A stretch of DNA of 6,958 bases from Candidatus Latescibacterota bacterium (GTDB taxonomy: Bacteria > Latescibacterota > 4484-107 > B68-G9), in contig DTYS01000289.1 of the NCBI GenBank assembly GCA_012961755.1, positions 1 to 6,958 of the forward strand, given 5' to 3'. The notes under the pieces are model-generated. The model had not been told where the DNA came from. It saw only the letters and a list, made by a program, of their open reading frames with translations, and did no database searches. Position numbers and translations under genes: made by a program. Shown here one piece after another: positions 1 through 6,395 of this stretch. Positions within the stretch are counted from its first letter, which is position 1, and the number at the start of each line of letters is the position of its first letter.

Positions 1-381
1 TCAGACCGAGGATAACACCTTCTCTATCTTTTCCCTCAGGACCTGCGGCGTGAAGGGTTTAACTATGTAGTTGTTCACCCCGGCCTTCATGGCCTCTATC
101 ACGTCCTCCTTGACACCCCTTACAGTTACTATGATGATGGGAACCTCCCCGAACCTGGGGTCGCCTCTCACCTTCTTCACGAACTCCAGTCCTCCCATGT
201 TGGGCATATTCCAGTCGGTTAATATCAGCCCTATGCCCTCCTCGGATTGAAGCTTAGCCCACGCTTCCACACCGTCCTCCGCCTCCACCACCTGATCGAA
301 CCCGACCATCCTGAGGATGTTGATCAGGATCCTGCGCATAGTTACCGAATCGTCCACGACGAGGATCTTAAGGCTTGCCAT
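1..381 (-). CDS. cheY: CheY-type chemotaxis response regulator, single receiver domain
   Basis: A stand-alone receiver domain of 126 residues, the usual CheY length. It would accept phosphate from CheA and bind the flagellar motor switch in the cytoplasm. Visible are the acidic pair D10-D11, the phospho-acceptor D56 in the CheY-like string LTDWNMP, the switch Thr T86, the rotameric aromatic Y105 and the invariant K108 in VKPF. No output domain follows. The stop TGA occupies the first three bases of the window, so the gene is complete. ATG at 381 is the only plausible start, since no ATG, GTG or TTG lies in frame just upstream. A G-rich stretch (GGGGGGA) lies a few bases before it. The gene follows mcp by 52 nt, a wider gap than elsewhere in the operon, but no terminator is visible there. 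With no CheZ, CheC or CheX in view, its dephosphorylation route is unknown. Assignment as CheY rather than another single-domain regulator rests on motif plus operon context. Confidence 0.95.
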   Translation of the reverse strand: MASLKILVVDDSVTMRRILINILRMVGFDQVVEAEDGVEAWAKLQSEEGIGLILTDWNMPNMGGLEFVKKVRGDPRFGEVPIIIVTVRGVKEDVIEAMKAGVNNYIVKPFTPQVLREKIEKVLSSV

Positions 382-433
382 CGGCCATCCCCCCGTAACG
401 TGACACGCTCCTCAAGCTTAGGACAAATGATCC
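382..433 (-). other. mcp-cheY intergenic gap (52 bp)
   Basis: This is the widest gap inside the che operon. I see no hairpin followed by a T-run, so read-through from mcp into cheY is the simplest reading. I also see no convincing promoter. A GTG codon preceded by GAGGAG opens a 12-codon frame that ends inside cheY, but the spacing is too tight for a real ribosome binding site. Confidence 0.4.
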
Positions 434-2203
434 TCAAACCTTAAACCTATCCACCAGATCCCTGAGCCGGACGGTGAGAGCGGAGAGGTCCTCGGCGGCC
501 TTCGCTAAGTCTTGAGCGTTCTTCGCGCTTTCGTAGGCTACCCCTGCTATCCCTTCCATGTTTCTGCTCACCTCCTCCACAGCTTTACTTTCCTCCTCCG
601 CGGCCGTCGCTATCTGACCTATCATGTCCCTGACGACCTCGACCTGCCCCGCTATCCTCCCGAACGCCTCCCGGACGCTTCCGGCAAGTTTGTCGCCCTC
701 CTCCACGCTGCCCCTTACCTCCCCCATCACCTCTATTACCCCCTTCACCTCGTCCTGCACCCGCCTTATCATCCCCTCTATCTCCCTGGTCGCGTCCATC
801 GTCCGTTCCGCCAGCCTCCTGACCTCGTCGGCCACGACAGCGAATCCCCTGCCCGCCTCACCCGCCCTCGCCGCCTCTATGGCCGCGTTCAACGCCAACA
901 AGTTCGTCTGATCGGCTATCTCCGTTATCGTGGATACGACCTCCCCTATCCTACCTGAACTGTCCCCGAGCCTTTCCACCCTGCCAGCGGCTTCCCAGAC
1001 GACCTGCCCTATCCTTCCCATGCCCAAGGCCATCTGTTCCACGGCCTGCTGGCCACCCTGCGCCGCCCGTTGTGCCTCGCCCGCTGCCTCAGCCGCCTTA
1101 GAAGCGTTCTGCGCCATCTCCATCACCGTCGCTGTCATCTCCTCTACAGCGCTCGTGACCTCCCCCACCTGGGAGCTCTGTTGCTCAGCACCGGCCGCCA
1201 TCTCCTGGGAAGTAGAAGTTATCTGGGATGCGGCGGACGCCACAGCTTCCGATACCTCCCTTATCTGCTGTACCACGTTCCGAAGGTGGTCCTCCAACTC
1301 GTTGAACTTCCGAAAGATCCTTCCTATATCCCCGTCCCATCCACCGTCCAACCGCGTCCTCAGGTCTCCCTCGGCCATGCGATCCATCGCCCCGGACAAT
1401 TCCTGGACGCCCCGCCTCAAGCTCTCGGTCAAACTTTGTAGCTCCGCCTGTGCCTTCCTCGCCCTCTCCAGGGCCTCTTCGGAGGCTCTACGCTGCCTTT
1501 CTGCCGTATCCAAGCCTTCCTTGATCTGCACTGCCATATCACGCATGGAATCCGCCAAACTTCCCAGCTCGTCCCTCGAAGATATCTCAAGGTCCACATC
1601 TAAGTTCCCCTCGGCTATGCTGCGGGCGGCGTCCTTAAGGACCTCTACGGGGGATATCACGAACTTACGGGTGAGGAACGTCCAGATCAACGCCACAAGC
1701 CCTACGACCCCCAACATAAATATCTGGAGCCGTAACATAGTGGCGCCTATCCGCCTCTCTATCCGTCTCGTAGAAAAGGCGATCTGTACGGAACCTATGA
1801 CCTTGCCGTCCGACCCCCTTATCGGAGATTCGAACAACTTGATGTGCTTCCTCAAGGAGGGGGATGAGGACGTCTTTCGAAAGCTCCCGTCCCTCCCCCT
1901 CGCAAAGCCGAGCATCAGCTTCCCCTTGCTGAATACCCCCACAAAGACGACATCTTGGTAATGTTCCACTCCCTTAAGAAAGCGCTCCAGGTCCTTCATC
2001 TCCTCCCACTCTACCGCATAGGAGCTGTTGCTCGCCACGAGCTTGGCCAAAGTGTCACCCACATCTTGGAACAGATCGTAAAATATTTCCTTCACGGAAG
2101 AGGTCACGCCGTATTCTATGATAGCCATGCCGACCAACAACAAGGCCACTGCCGGCAGTATCGTCTTCTTGCGCAGCCCCATCTTGTTCCACATGGTCAA
2201 CAT
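434..2203 (-). CDS. Methyl-accepting chemotaxis protein, two TM segments, tandem HAMP
   Basis: A transmembrane chemoreceptor of 589 residues. Residues 10-13 are basic (LRKK), then TM1 spans about 14-32. An extracytoplasmic domain of roughly 120 residues (36-156) follows, then TM2 at about 157-177. HAMP 1 lies near 178-232. A charged coiled-coil linker (237-261) leads to a second HAMP-like unit near 262-312 (MAEGDLRTRL, then GDIGRIFRKFNEL). The rest is the MCP signalling hairpin, with the highly conserved tip at 428-468, including TNLLALNAAIEAARAGE and GRGFAVVADEVR, which contacts CheA and CheW. Glu/Gln-rich stretches either side, such as AEEESKA at 535-541, are candidate methylation sites. 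The C-terminus (LVDRFKV) has no NWETF-type tether for CheR/CheB. The sensory domain looks like a small alpha/beta single-Cache type, but this is a guess from size and pattern. The start at M1 is supported by GGGGGAG just upstream; M4 and M8 are alternatives. It sits 12 nt after the small exported protein gene. The ligand is unknown. Confidence 0.96.
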   Translation of the reverse strand: MLTMWNKMGLRKKTILPAVALLLVGMAIIEYGVTSSVKEIFYDLFQDVGDTLAKLVASNSSYAVEWEEMKDLERFLKGVEHYQDVVFVGVFSKGKLMLGFARGRDGSFRKTSSSPSLRKHIKLFESPIRGSDGKVIGSVQIAFSTRRIERRIGATMLRLQIFMLGVVGLVALIWTFLTRKFVISPVEVLKDAARSIAEGNLDVDLEISSRDELGSLADSMRDMAVQIKEGLDTAERQRRASEEALERARKAQAELQSLTESLRRGVQELSGAMDRMAEGDLRTRLDGGWDGDIGRIFRKFNELEDHLRNVVQQIREVSEAVASAASQITSTSQEMAAGAEQQSSQVGEVTSAVEEMTATVMEMAQNASKAAEAAGEAQRAAQGGQQAVEQMALGMGRIGQVVWEAAGRVERLGDSSGRIGEVVSTITEIADQTNLLALNAAIEAARAGEAGRGFAVVADEVRRLAERTMDATREIEGMIRRVQDEVKGVIEVMGEVRGSVEEGDKLAGSVREAFGRIAGQVEVVRDMIGQIATAAEEESKAVEEVSRNMEGIAGVAYESAKNAQDLAKAAEDLSALTVRLRDLVDRFKV

Positions 2204-2215
2204 TTCTCCCCCCGG

Positions 2216-2722
2216 CTATTTTACGGGCCTGACCAACGACCGCGCCTTCTCCCCGAACTTTATCCCAAATTTTTTGCAGACCCTCTCGTTTACGGCGATG
2301 TACCACTTCCCGTCGGAGGACCTCACTACGGCCAGCGGCAGCCCCTTCCTCACATGTTCTTCCTTGAAGCCGACGACGGGGATGAAGTCCCTCCTGGATG
2401 CCCTCACCAGAAACGGAAGGGCCTCATCGAACACCGCATCCGTGCCCAAGAGCACCAGGACCCTTATCCCTGCTTGGCACATACCGTTGTATACCCCTTT
2501 GATCTTCTTAGCCTTCCGCACGGTTCCTATGAGCACCTTGTAGCCCTTCTCCGTCCCTAAGTCCTGAAGTTTGTAAGCCTTCTCCTTCTGAGAGGAATAT
2601 ATAATCCCGATCTTAGAAGCCTCTGGAAACAAGTACCTTATGCCGAGAAGTATCTCCTGAGGGGTGGCCTGTTCGGCGAGGACCCCCGTGGCTAAGAAGA
2701 TACCTCCTATCAGGTTCAGCAT
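2216..2722 (-). CDS. Small exported protein resembling the C-terminal lobe of ABC_sub_bind solute-binding proteins
   Basis: A protein of 168 residues without an obvious chemotaxis family. Residues 2-16 are hydrophobic and end in VLA before EQ, which reads as a signal peptide with cleavage after A16, although there is no basic residue before the hydrophobic core. The mature part resembles one lobe of PF04392-type (ABC_sub_bind) binding proteins. TPQEILLGIRYLFPEASKIGIIY (19-42) fits the family's run into the second lobe, IPVVGFKEEHVRKGLPLAV (114-132) fits its lobe strand-loop, and VNERVCKKFGIKF (144-156) fits the closing N-x(4)-K-x-x-G motif. The usual N-terminal lobe is missing, since family members are normally about 300 residues. 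The ATG lies inside the end of cheB (7-nt overlap), implying translational coupling, and no other canonical start exists in frame. Two cysteines (C82, C149) are present. Its place directly before the receptor gene suggests it senses or presents a ligand in the periplasm, which is inference. The family call comes from recalled motifs and is moderate. Confidence 0.7.
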   Translation of the reverse strand: MLNLIGGIFLATGVLAEQATPQEILLGIRYLFPEASKIGIIYSSQKEKAYKLQDLGTEKGYKVLIGTVRKAKKIKGVYNGMCQAGIRVLVLLGTDAVFDEALPFLVRASRRDFIPVVGFKEEHVRKGLPLAVVRSSDGKWYIAVNERVCKKFGIKFGEKARSLVRPVK

Positions 2723-3762
2723 GTGTAGCCCCCACTTCTTTGAGATAAAAGTCCGGATATATAGCCAGGGATCTCATCCAAGGACAGTATCGCATCCGCA
2801 AGTCCTTCCTCCACGATCGCCTTCGGCATTCCGTATACGACGCAGGAGGCCTCGTCCTGCGCTACGACGTATCCTCCTTTCCTCTTCAGAAGCCTTATCC
2901 CGCTCCTGCCGTCGTGTCCCATACCGGTCATTATGATCCCGACCCCCCAGGGACCGTAGTGCTCGGCGACGGAAGCCATAAGTTCATCTATGGACGGTTT
3001 ATACAACGCATCGACGGGCTCTTCACCTACCTCGACCTCACCCTTCCTCCTCACCCTCAGGTGTCTCCCCCCGGGCGCGAGCAGGACCCTTCCCGGGGTC
3101 ACCTCGTCCCCGTCCACGGCCTCCCTGACCTCTAAGGTGCTCAGCCTGTCCAAGCGTTCCGCAAGGGGCTTAGTGAACTTGGGAGGCATATGCTGGACTA
3201 CGAGCACGCCCGCGGGGAGGTCCGCGGGGAGCTTCGTCAGCACCTTCTGAAGGGACATAGGACCGCCCGTGGAAACTCCTATTGCTATAACCTCGAACTT
3301 CCTTTCGGGCGGTGGGGTCAGGACCTTCGGCCCCGCAGGGGCTCTTCTCCTGAGGCCCCTTCTGGCTATGGCCTTGACCTTCTCGAGCAATGTATATCTT
3401 ATCTTCACGATATCCAACGACATAGACAGGTCCTTAGGTATAAAGTCCACCGCTCCTAACTCCAAGGCCGTAAGCGTGGCATCGGCCCCCTCGGTAGTGA
3501 AGGAGCTGACCATGAGCACCGGCAGGGGGTGTTCCTTCATGATATGCTTTAGGGTTGTAAGTCCATCCATCTTAGGCATTTCTATGTCCAGGGTTACGAG
3601 GTCCGGGTCTAAGGACCTCAGCTTCTCCAGGGCCTCCAACCCGTCCCCGGCGGTGCCCACGACTTCTATCTCGGGATCGGTCTCCAGCACGGCGGATATA
3701 GCTCTACGCATAAAGGCGGAATCGTCCACCACCAGGACCCTCACCCTTCCGGTCCCTTTCAT
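2716..3762 (-). CDS. cheB: CheB chemotaxis protein-glutamate methylesterase/deamidase
   Basis: A CheB of 348 residues, the normal family length, which removes methyl groups from receptor glutamates and deamidates glutamines in the cytoplasm. The N-terminal receiver domain (about 7-125) has D13-D14, phospho-acceptor D59 in LDIEMP, S86 and K110. An Arg/Pro-rich linker (about 132-153) leads to the methylesterase domain (about 155-340). Its catalytic triad is visible as S164 in GVSTGGP, H191 in VQHMPP and D284 in TGMGHDG. I chose the ATG at 3762 because it gives a normal CheB N-terminus and lies 8 nt after the cheA stop, with GAAGGAAG between. The frame is open to an ATG at 3813, but those 17 extra residues would overlap cheA by 43 nt and are unlike CheB. 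The gene's end overlaps the next gene by 7 nt. No cheR partner is in the window, so the methyltransferase must be encoded elsewhere. Confidence 0.97.
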   Translation of the reverse strand: MKGTGRVRVLVVDDSAFMRRAISAVLETDPEIEVVGTAGDGLEALEKLRSLDPDLVTLDIEMPKMDGLTTLKHIMKEHPLPVLMVSSFTTEGADATLTALELGAVDFIPKDLSMSLDIVKIRYTLLEKVKAIARRGLRRRAPAGPKVLTPPPERKFEVIAIGVSTGGPMSLQKVLTKLPADLPAGVLVVQHMPPKFTKPLAERLDRLSTLEVREAVDGDEVTPGRVLLAPGGRHLRVRRKGEVEVGEEPVDALYKPSIDELMASVAEHYGPWGVGIIMTGMGHDGRSGIRLLKRKGGYVVAQDEASCVVYGMPKAIVEEGLADAILSLDEIPGYISGLLSQRSGGYTC

Positions 3763-3770
3763 CTTCCTTC

Positions 3771-5813
3771 TCAGGCTAAGCTCATCATCCCGTCGACATC
3801 TACTATCAGGCACACCCTCCCGTCCCCCCTTATGGTCGCCCCAGCTATGGCCGGGGTATCCTGGAGGAGCTTGCCCAAGGACTTTATCACCACCTCCTCC
3901 TGCCCCACGAGGTCGTCCACGACCAGCCCCACCCTGCGCTCCTTGGTTCCTATCACCACCACATATCCTTCGTCCTTCCTCCCATCCTCCGGCACCTCGA
4001 AGAGCCTGTCCAGCCTGACGAGGGGCAATACGGTATCCCTCAGCCTTATCACTTCCCTCCGTTGTATCTTGTATATATCCCCAGGCCCAACCCTCACGGC
4101 CTCCTCCACGGAGGAGAGAGGTACCACATAAAGTTCCCCCCCGACCTGGACCACCAGACCCTGTATTATGGCCAAAGTTAAAGGGAGCTTTATTTCTATC
4201 CTCGTACCCTTTCCCGGCGTAGAATCCAACGATACGCTCCCGTTAAGCTTGTTCACGTTGGTATGCACCACGTCCAACCCCACGCCCCTCCCGGAGACGT
4301 CCGTAACCTTATCGGCCGTACTGAAACCCGGGAGGAACACTAAGTTCCAGATAGCCCTATCGTCCATCCTGTCCACCTCATCGGGGGAGAGCAGACCCCT
4401 TTCTATCGCCCTACGCTTTATCTTCTCGGCGTCCATCCCCCTGCCGTCATCTTCGATCCCTATCACTATCCTGTTTCCCTCCTGAGCTGCGTAGAGCCTT
4501 ATGAGCCCCTCCCTGGGCTTGCCGAGCTTCTCCCTCTCCTCCGGGAGCTCTATTCCGTGGTCGACGGCGTTCCTTATGAGGTGCACTAAGGGGTCGCCTA
4601 TCTCCTCTATGACGGTCTTGTCCACTTCGGTATCCTGGCCCTCTATCACTAACCTCACCTCCTTACCGCTGACCCTACACAGGTCCCTCACGAGCCTCGG
4701 GAGCTTGTTGAAGACCCTCCCCACGGGAACCATACGGGTCTTTATGACCATCTCCTGTAATTCCGAGGTGAGGAGGTCGAGGTGTGAGGTGGCCAGGTCC
4801 AGTTCTTCGGCTATCCTCTCCCCTCTATACCTCGTCCCTATCTCACCTTCGATCTGCAACAGCCTATTTCTGTTCAGCACGAGCTCCCCGACCAGGTCCA
4901 TAAGCTGGTCAAGCCTCTTCACGTTCACCCTTATGGTCTCCACGGCCCCAGGTCCGGCCCTTACCTTCCGGACCTTTGCGGCCTTTCCCACAGCCTTACC
5001 TTCCAGTAGGGCTTCGATCGTAGACATAGCGGTCCCGATATCCGTCCTTTCCTCACCTTCTCCCTTTATATCCCTTAAGAGCCTCCTCAAGGTATCGAGG
5101 ACGGCCAGAAGGCCGTCAACAAGGTCCCGGTCCACGGAAGTCCTCCCCTTCCTGAGGCGGTCCAGGACCTCCTCTGCCCCGTGAGCGAGCTCGGACATAC
5201 GGGAGAATCCCAAAGATCCTGAGGTTCCCTTTATCGTGTGAAGTGCCCTAAATATCTCGCCCAAAAACTCGGGATCGTCCCGCTTCGCCTCCAGCTCAAC
5301 CAGATGGTCCTCGATGCCGTCCAGCAGTTCCTGTACCTCCGTCAAGAAGTCCCCGAGGAGCTCGGGATCGACCTCCTTCCGTTCGGTAGCCTCAGGAGGC
5401 GTTTCCTCCGACCTCCTGAGCAGGTCCTCAACCGAGGCCACGAGGTCCTCCACTTCGACCCCTTCGTCGGTCCTCTCCTCCCTGATCCTTTCCAACAGTT
5501 CCTTAAGCCTATCCGCTCCGGCCAATAGCACATCCATAACCTCCTGGCCTACCTTCAGTCTTCCGTTCTTAAGGTGGGCCAGGAGGTCCTCGAGCCTGTG
5601 GGCGAGCAGTTGTATCCTATCGAAGTTTAAAAACCCCGAGGTACCCTTTATAGTATGTAAGATCCGAAATATCTCCTTAAGCAGCTCGTGATCTCCACCT
5701 TCGGCCTCCAACTGGACCAGATCCTCATCCAGTTGATCCAGGAGCTCCTGCATCTCGGCCACGAACTCCGATACGATATCGTCGAAGTGTTCTAACTCCT
5801 GCCCGTCCGGCAT
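3771..5813 (-). CDS. cheA: CheA chemotaxis histidine kinase with two N-terminal Hpt domains and no P2
   Basis: The central kinase of the pathway, 680 residues, cytoplasmic, autophosphorylating and passing phosphate to CheY and CheB. It begins with two Hpt (P1) domains, at about 8-133 and 148-270. Each carries the same HTIKGTSG motif, with phospho-acceptors H53 and H192. A linker of only about 25-40 residues follows, so there is no recognisable P2 CheY/CheB-docking domain. The P3 dimerisation helices start near 292 (VKRLDQLMDLVGELVLNRN). The P4 ATPase shows the N box HLIRNAVDHG (411-420), G1 DDGRGMD (455-461), the F-box region FLPGFSTA (493-500) and G2 GRGVGLDVV (508-516). P5, the CheW-like regulatory domain, fills about 546-680. 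The start at 5813 has AGGAGG four bases upstream (5818-5823), within the last codons of cheW, and the two genes overlap by 22 nt. A second Hpt is uncommon in a CheA that also lacks P2. Confidence 0.98.
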   Translation of the reverse strand: MPDGQELEHFDDIVSEFVAEMQELLDQLDEDLVQLEAEGGDHELLKEIFRILHTIKGTSGFLNFDRIQLLAHRLEDLLAHLKNGRLKVGQEVMDVLLAGADRLKELLERIREERTDEGVEVEDLVASVEDLLRRSEETPPEATERKEVDPELLGDFLTEVQELLDGIEDHLVELEAKRDDPEFLGEIFRALHTIKGTSGSLGFSRMSELAHGAEEVLDRLRKGRTSVDRDLVDGLLAVLDTLRRLLRDIKGEGEERTDIGTAMSTIEALLEGKAVGKAAKVRKVRAGPGAVETIRVNVKRLDQLMDLVGELVLNRNRLLQIEGEIGTRYRGERIAEELDLATSHLDLLTSELQEMVIKTRMVPVGRVFNKLPRLVRDLCRVSGKEVRLVIEGQDTEVDKTVIEEIGDPLVHLIRNAVDHGIELPEEREKLGKPREGLIRLYAAQEGNRIVIGIEDDGRGMDAEKIKRRAIERGLLSPDEVDRMDDRAIWNLVFLPGFSTADKVTDVSGRGVGLDVVHTNVNKLNGSVSLDSTPGKGTRIEIKLPLTLAIIQGLVVQVGGELYVVPLSSVEEAVRVGPGDIYKIQRREVIRLRDTVLPLVRLDRLFEVPEDGRKDEGYVVVIGTKERRVGLVVDDLVGQEEVVIKSLGKLLQDTPAIAGATIRGDGRVCLIVDVDGMMSLA

Positions 5814-6256
5814 AGCTCCTCCTCGGACAGGACCTTACCCAGGTCCAAAAGTATCAAGAGCCTGTCCTCCAGTTTCCCTACACCTGTGACGTACTCCTGC
5901 TTTACCACCATATCAGGGGGAGGTTCGATCCGATCTTCCGGCAACCTCAGAACCTCGGTGACGGAATCCACCACGAACCCAGCTAACTCCCCTTCGAGCT
6001 CGACGATCACGATCCGGGTATCCCGGTCTTTCTCCTTGGGCGACATCCCCAACCTTCTCCTCAGGTCGATTATGGACACGATCTGTCCCCTCAAGTTTAT
6101 TACTCCCTCCACGGAATCCGGTGCACGCGGGACCCTGGTCACCTCCTGCATCCGGATTATCTCGCGCACATCCCGGATGGGGACCCCGAACTCCTCTCCT
6201 TCCAACCGGAACCCCACCAATTCTAAAACTCCGCCCGTCCGGTGTCCGTCCTTCAT
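5792..6256 (-). CDS. cheW: CheW chemotaxis coupling protein
   Basis: A single CheW domain of 154 residues, the usual size, which links the receptor signalling tip to the P5 domain of CheA in the cytoplasmic array. Visible family features are LVGFRLEGEEFGVPI at 13-27, the region RVPRAPDSVEGVINLRGQIV at 41-60 containing the hallmark NLRG, and the second half, RIVIVELEGELAGFVVDSV at 81-99. It ends with VGKLEDRLLILLDLGKVL at 126-143. It is the first gene of the minus-strand operon. ATG at 6256 has AGGAGG four bases upstream (6261-6266). The 3' end overlaps cheA by 22 nt, so the two are probably made in linked amounts. It could also serve receptors encoded elsewhere in the genome. Confidence 0.97.
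   Translation of the reverse strand: MKDGHRTGGVLELVGFRLEGEEFGVPIRDVREIIRMQEVTRVPRAPDSVEGVINLRGQIVSIIDLRRRLGMSPKEKDRDTRIVIVELEGELAGFVVDSVTEVLRLPEDRIEPPPDMVVKQEYVTGVGKLEDRLLILLDLGKVLSEEELCRTGRS
5818..5823 (-). promoter_or_regulatory. cheA ribosome binding site inside cheW
   Basis: On the minus strand this reads AGGAGG, four bases before the cheA ATG. It lies within the last codons of cheW, so ribosomes ending cheW translation pass directly over it. It supports the cheA start at 5813. Confidence 0.8.
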
Positions 6257-6260
6257 AAGG

Positions 6261-6266
6261 CCTCCT
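6261..6266 (-). promoter_or_regulatory. cheW ribosome binding site
   Basis: On the minus strand this reads AGGAGG with a four-base spacer (CCTT) to the ATG at 6256. It is a strong match to the anti-Shine-Dalgarno sequence and fixes the cheW start. Confidence 0.8.
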
Positions 6267-6279
6267 GAAGTTAGCTTTT

Positions 6280-6295
6280 AGCAAATCCTGTACCT
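6280..6295 (-). promoter_or_regulatory. Possible sigma-54 (-24/-12) promoter of the che operon
   Basis: The minus strand reads AGGTACA-GGAT-TTGCT. It keeps the required GG and GC dinucleotides with exactly 10 bases between them, and TTGC at the -12 side, as in the sigma-54 consensus TGGCACG-N4-TTGCW. Three positions of the -24 block differ. Transcription would start near 6269, leaving a leader of only about 13 nt that barely clears the ribosome binding site. That short leader is the main doubt. I found no convincing sigma-70 or sigma-28 alternative for cheW. Confidence 0.3.
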
Positions 6296-6305
6296 TTTTG
6301 TACCT
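6289..6305. repeat. TGTACCT direct repeat, 10-bp period
   Basis: TGTACCT occurs at 6289-6295 and 6299-6305, one helical turn apart, and each copy holds the GTAC palindrome. One copy overlaps the possible sigma-54 -24 element. It could be an operator for a regulator binding one DNA face, or chance in a short sequence. Confidence 0.35.
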
Positions 6306-6357
6306 ATTTCGGATAGAGCCTGCCATCCACGGCCCTCCGTCCCCGGTCCCCGTAATC

Positions 6358-6372
6358 AGGAAAAATTTTCCT
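6358..6372. repeat. Perfect 15-bp AT-rich palindrome, operator-like
   Basis: AGGAAAA-A-TTTTCCT is a perfect inverted repeat with 7-bp arms and a one-base centre. A weaker relative, GGAA-A-TTCC, follows at 6385-6393, centre to centre 24 bp. The main palindrome lies about 65 bp upstream of the predicted flagellin start and about 95 bp upstream of the predicted sigma-54 start of cheW. A regulator bound here could therefore act on either promoter. There is no T-run beyond the arms, and neither gene ends here, so a terminator is unlikely. Confidence 0.45.
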
Positions 6373-6395
6373 CCAAGATCGGAAGGAAATTCCCC

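Noticed and set aside
368..406. 12-codon frame starting at GTG just before cheY, preceded by GAGGAG
   Set aside because: Only one base separates the GAGGAG from the GTG, too close for initiation, and the frame ends inside cheY without leader-peptide features.
382..433. Terminator between mcp and cheY
   Set aside because: The larger gap invites one, but no stable hairpin with a following T-run is visible on the minus strand.
930..1961. Plus-strand open frame of 343 codons
   Set aside because: It lies wholly antisense to the mcp, whose signalling tip is unmistakable. Its Ser/Ala/Pro-rich product is the usual shadow of a GC-rich receptor gene, and nothing like a ribosome binding site or domain supports it.
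3763..3813. Upstream start for cheB adding 17 residues
   Set aside because: It would overlap cheA by 43 nt, and the extra Arg/Ser-rich residues do not resemble a CheB N-terminus. The ATG at 3762 gives normal length and follows the cheA stop directly.
4309..4316. Minus-strand GCCGATAA, an exact sigma-28 -10 box, inside cheA
   Set aside because: The sequence 11 bases upstream is CTCCCGGG, with no resemblance to a -35 box. It encodes the conserved ADKV of the CheA F-box region.
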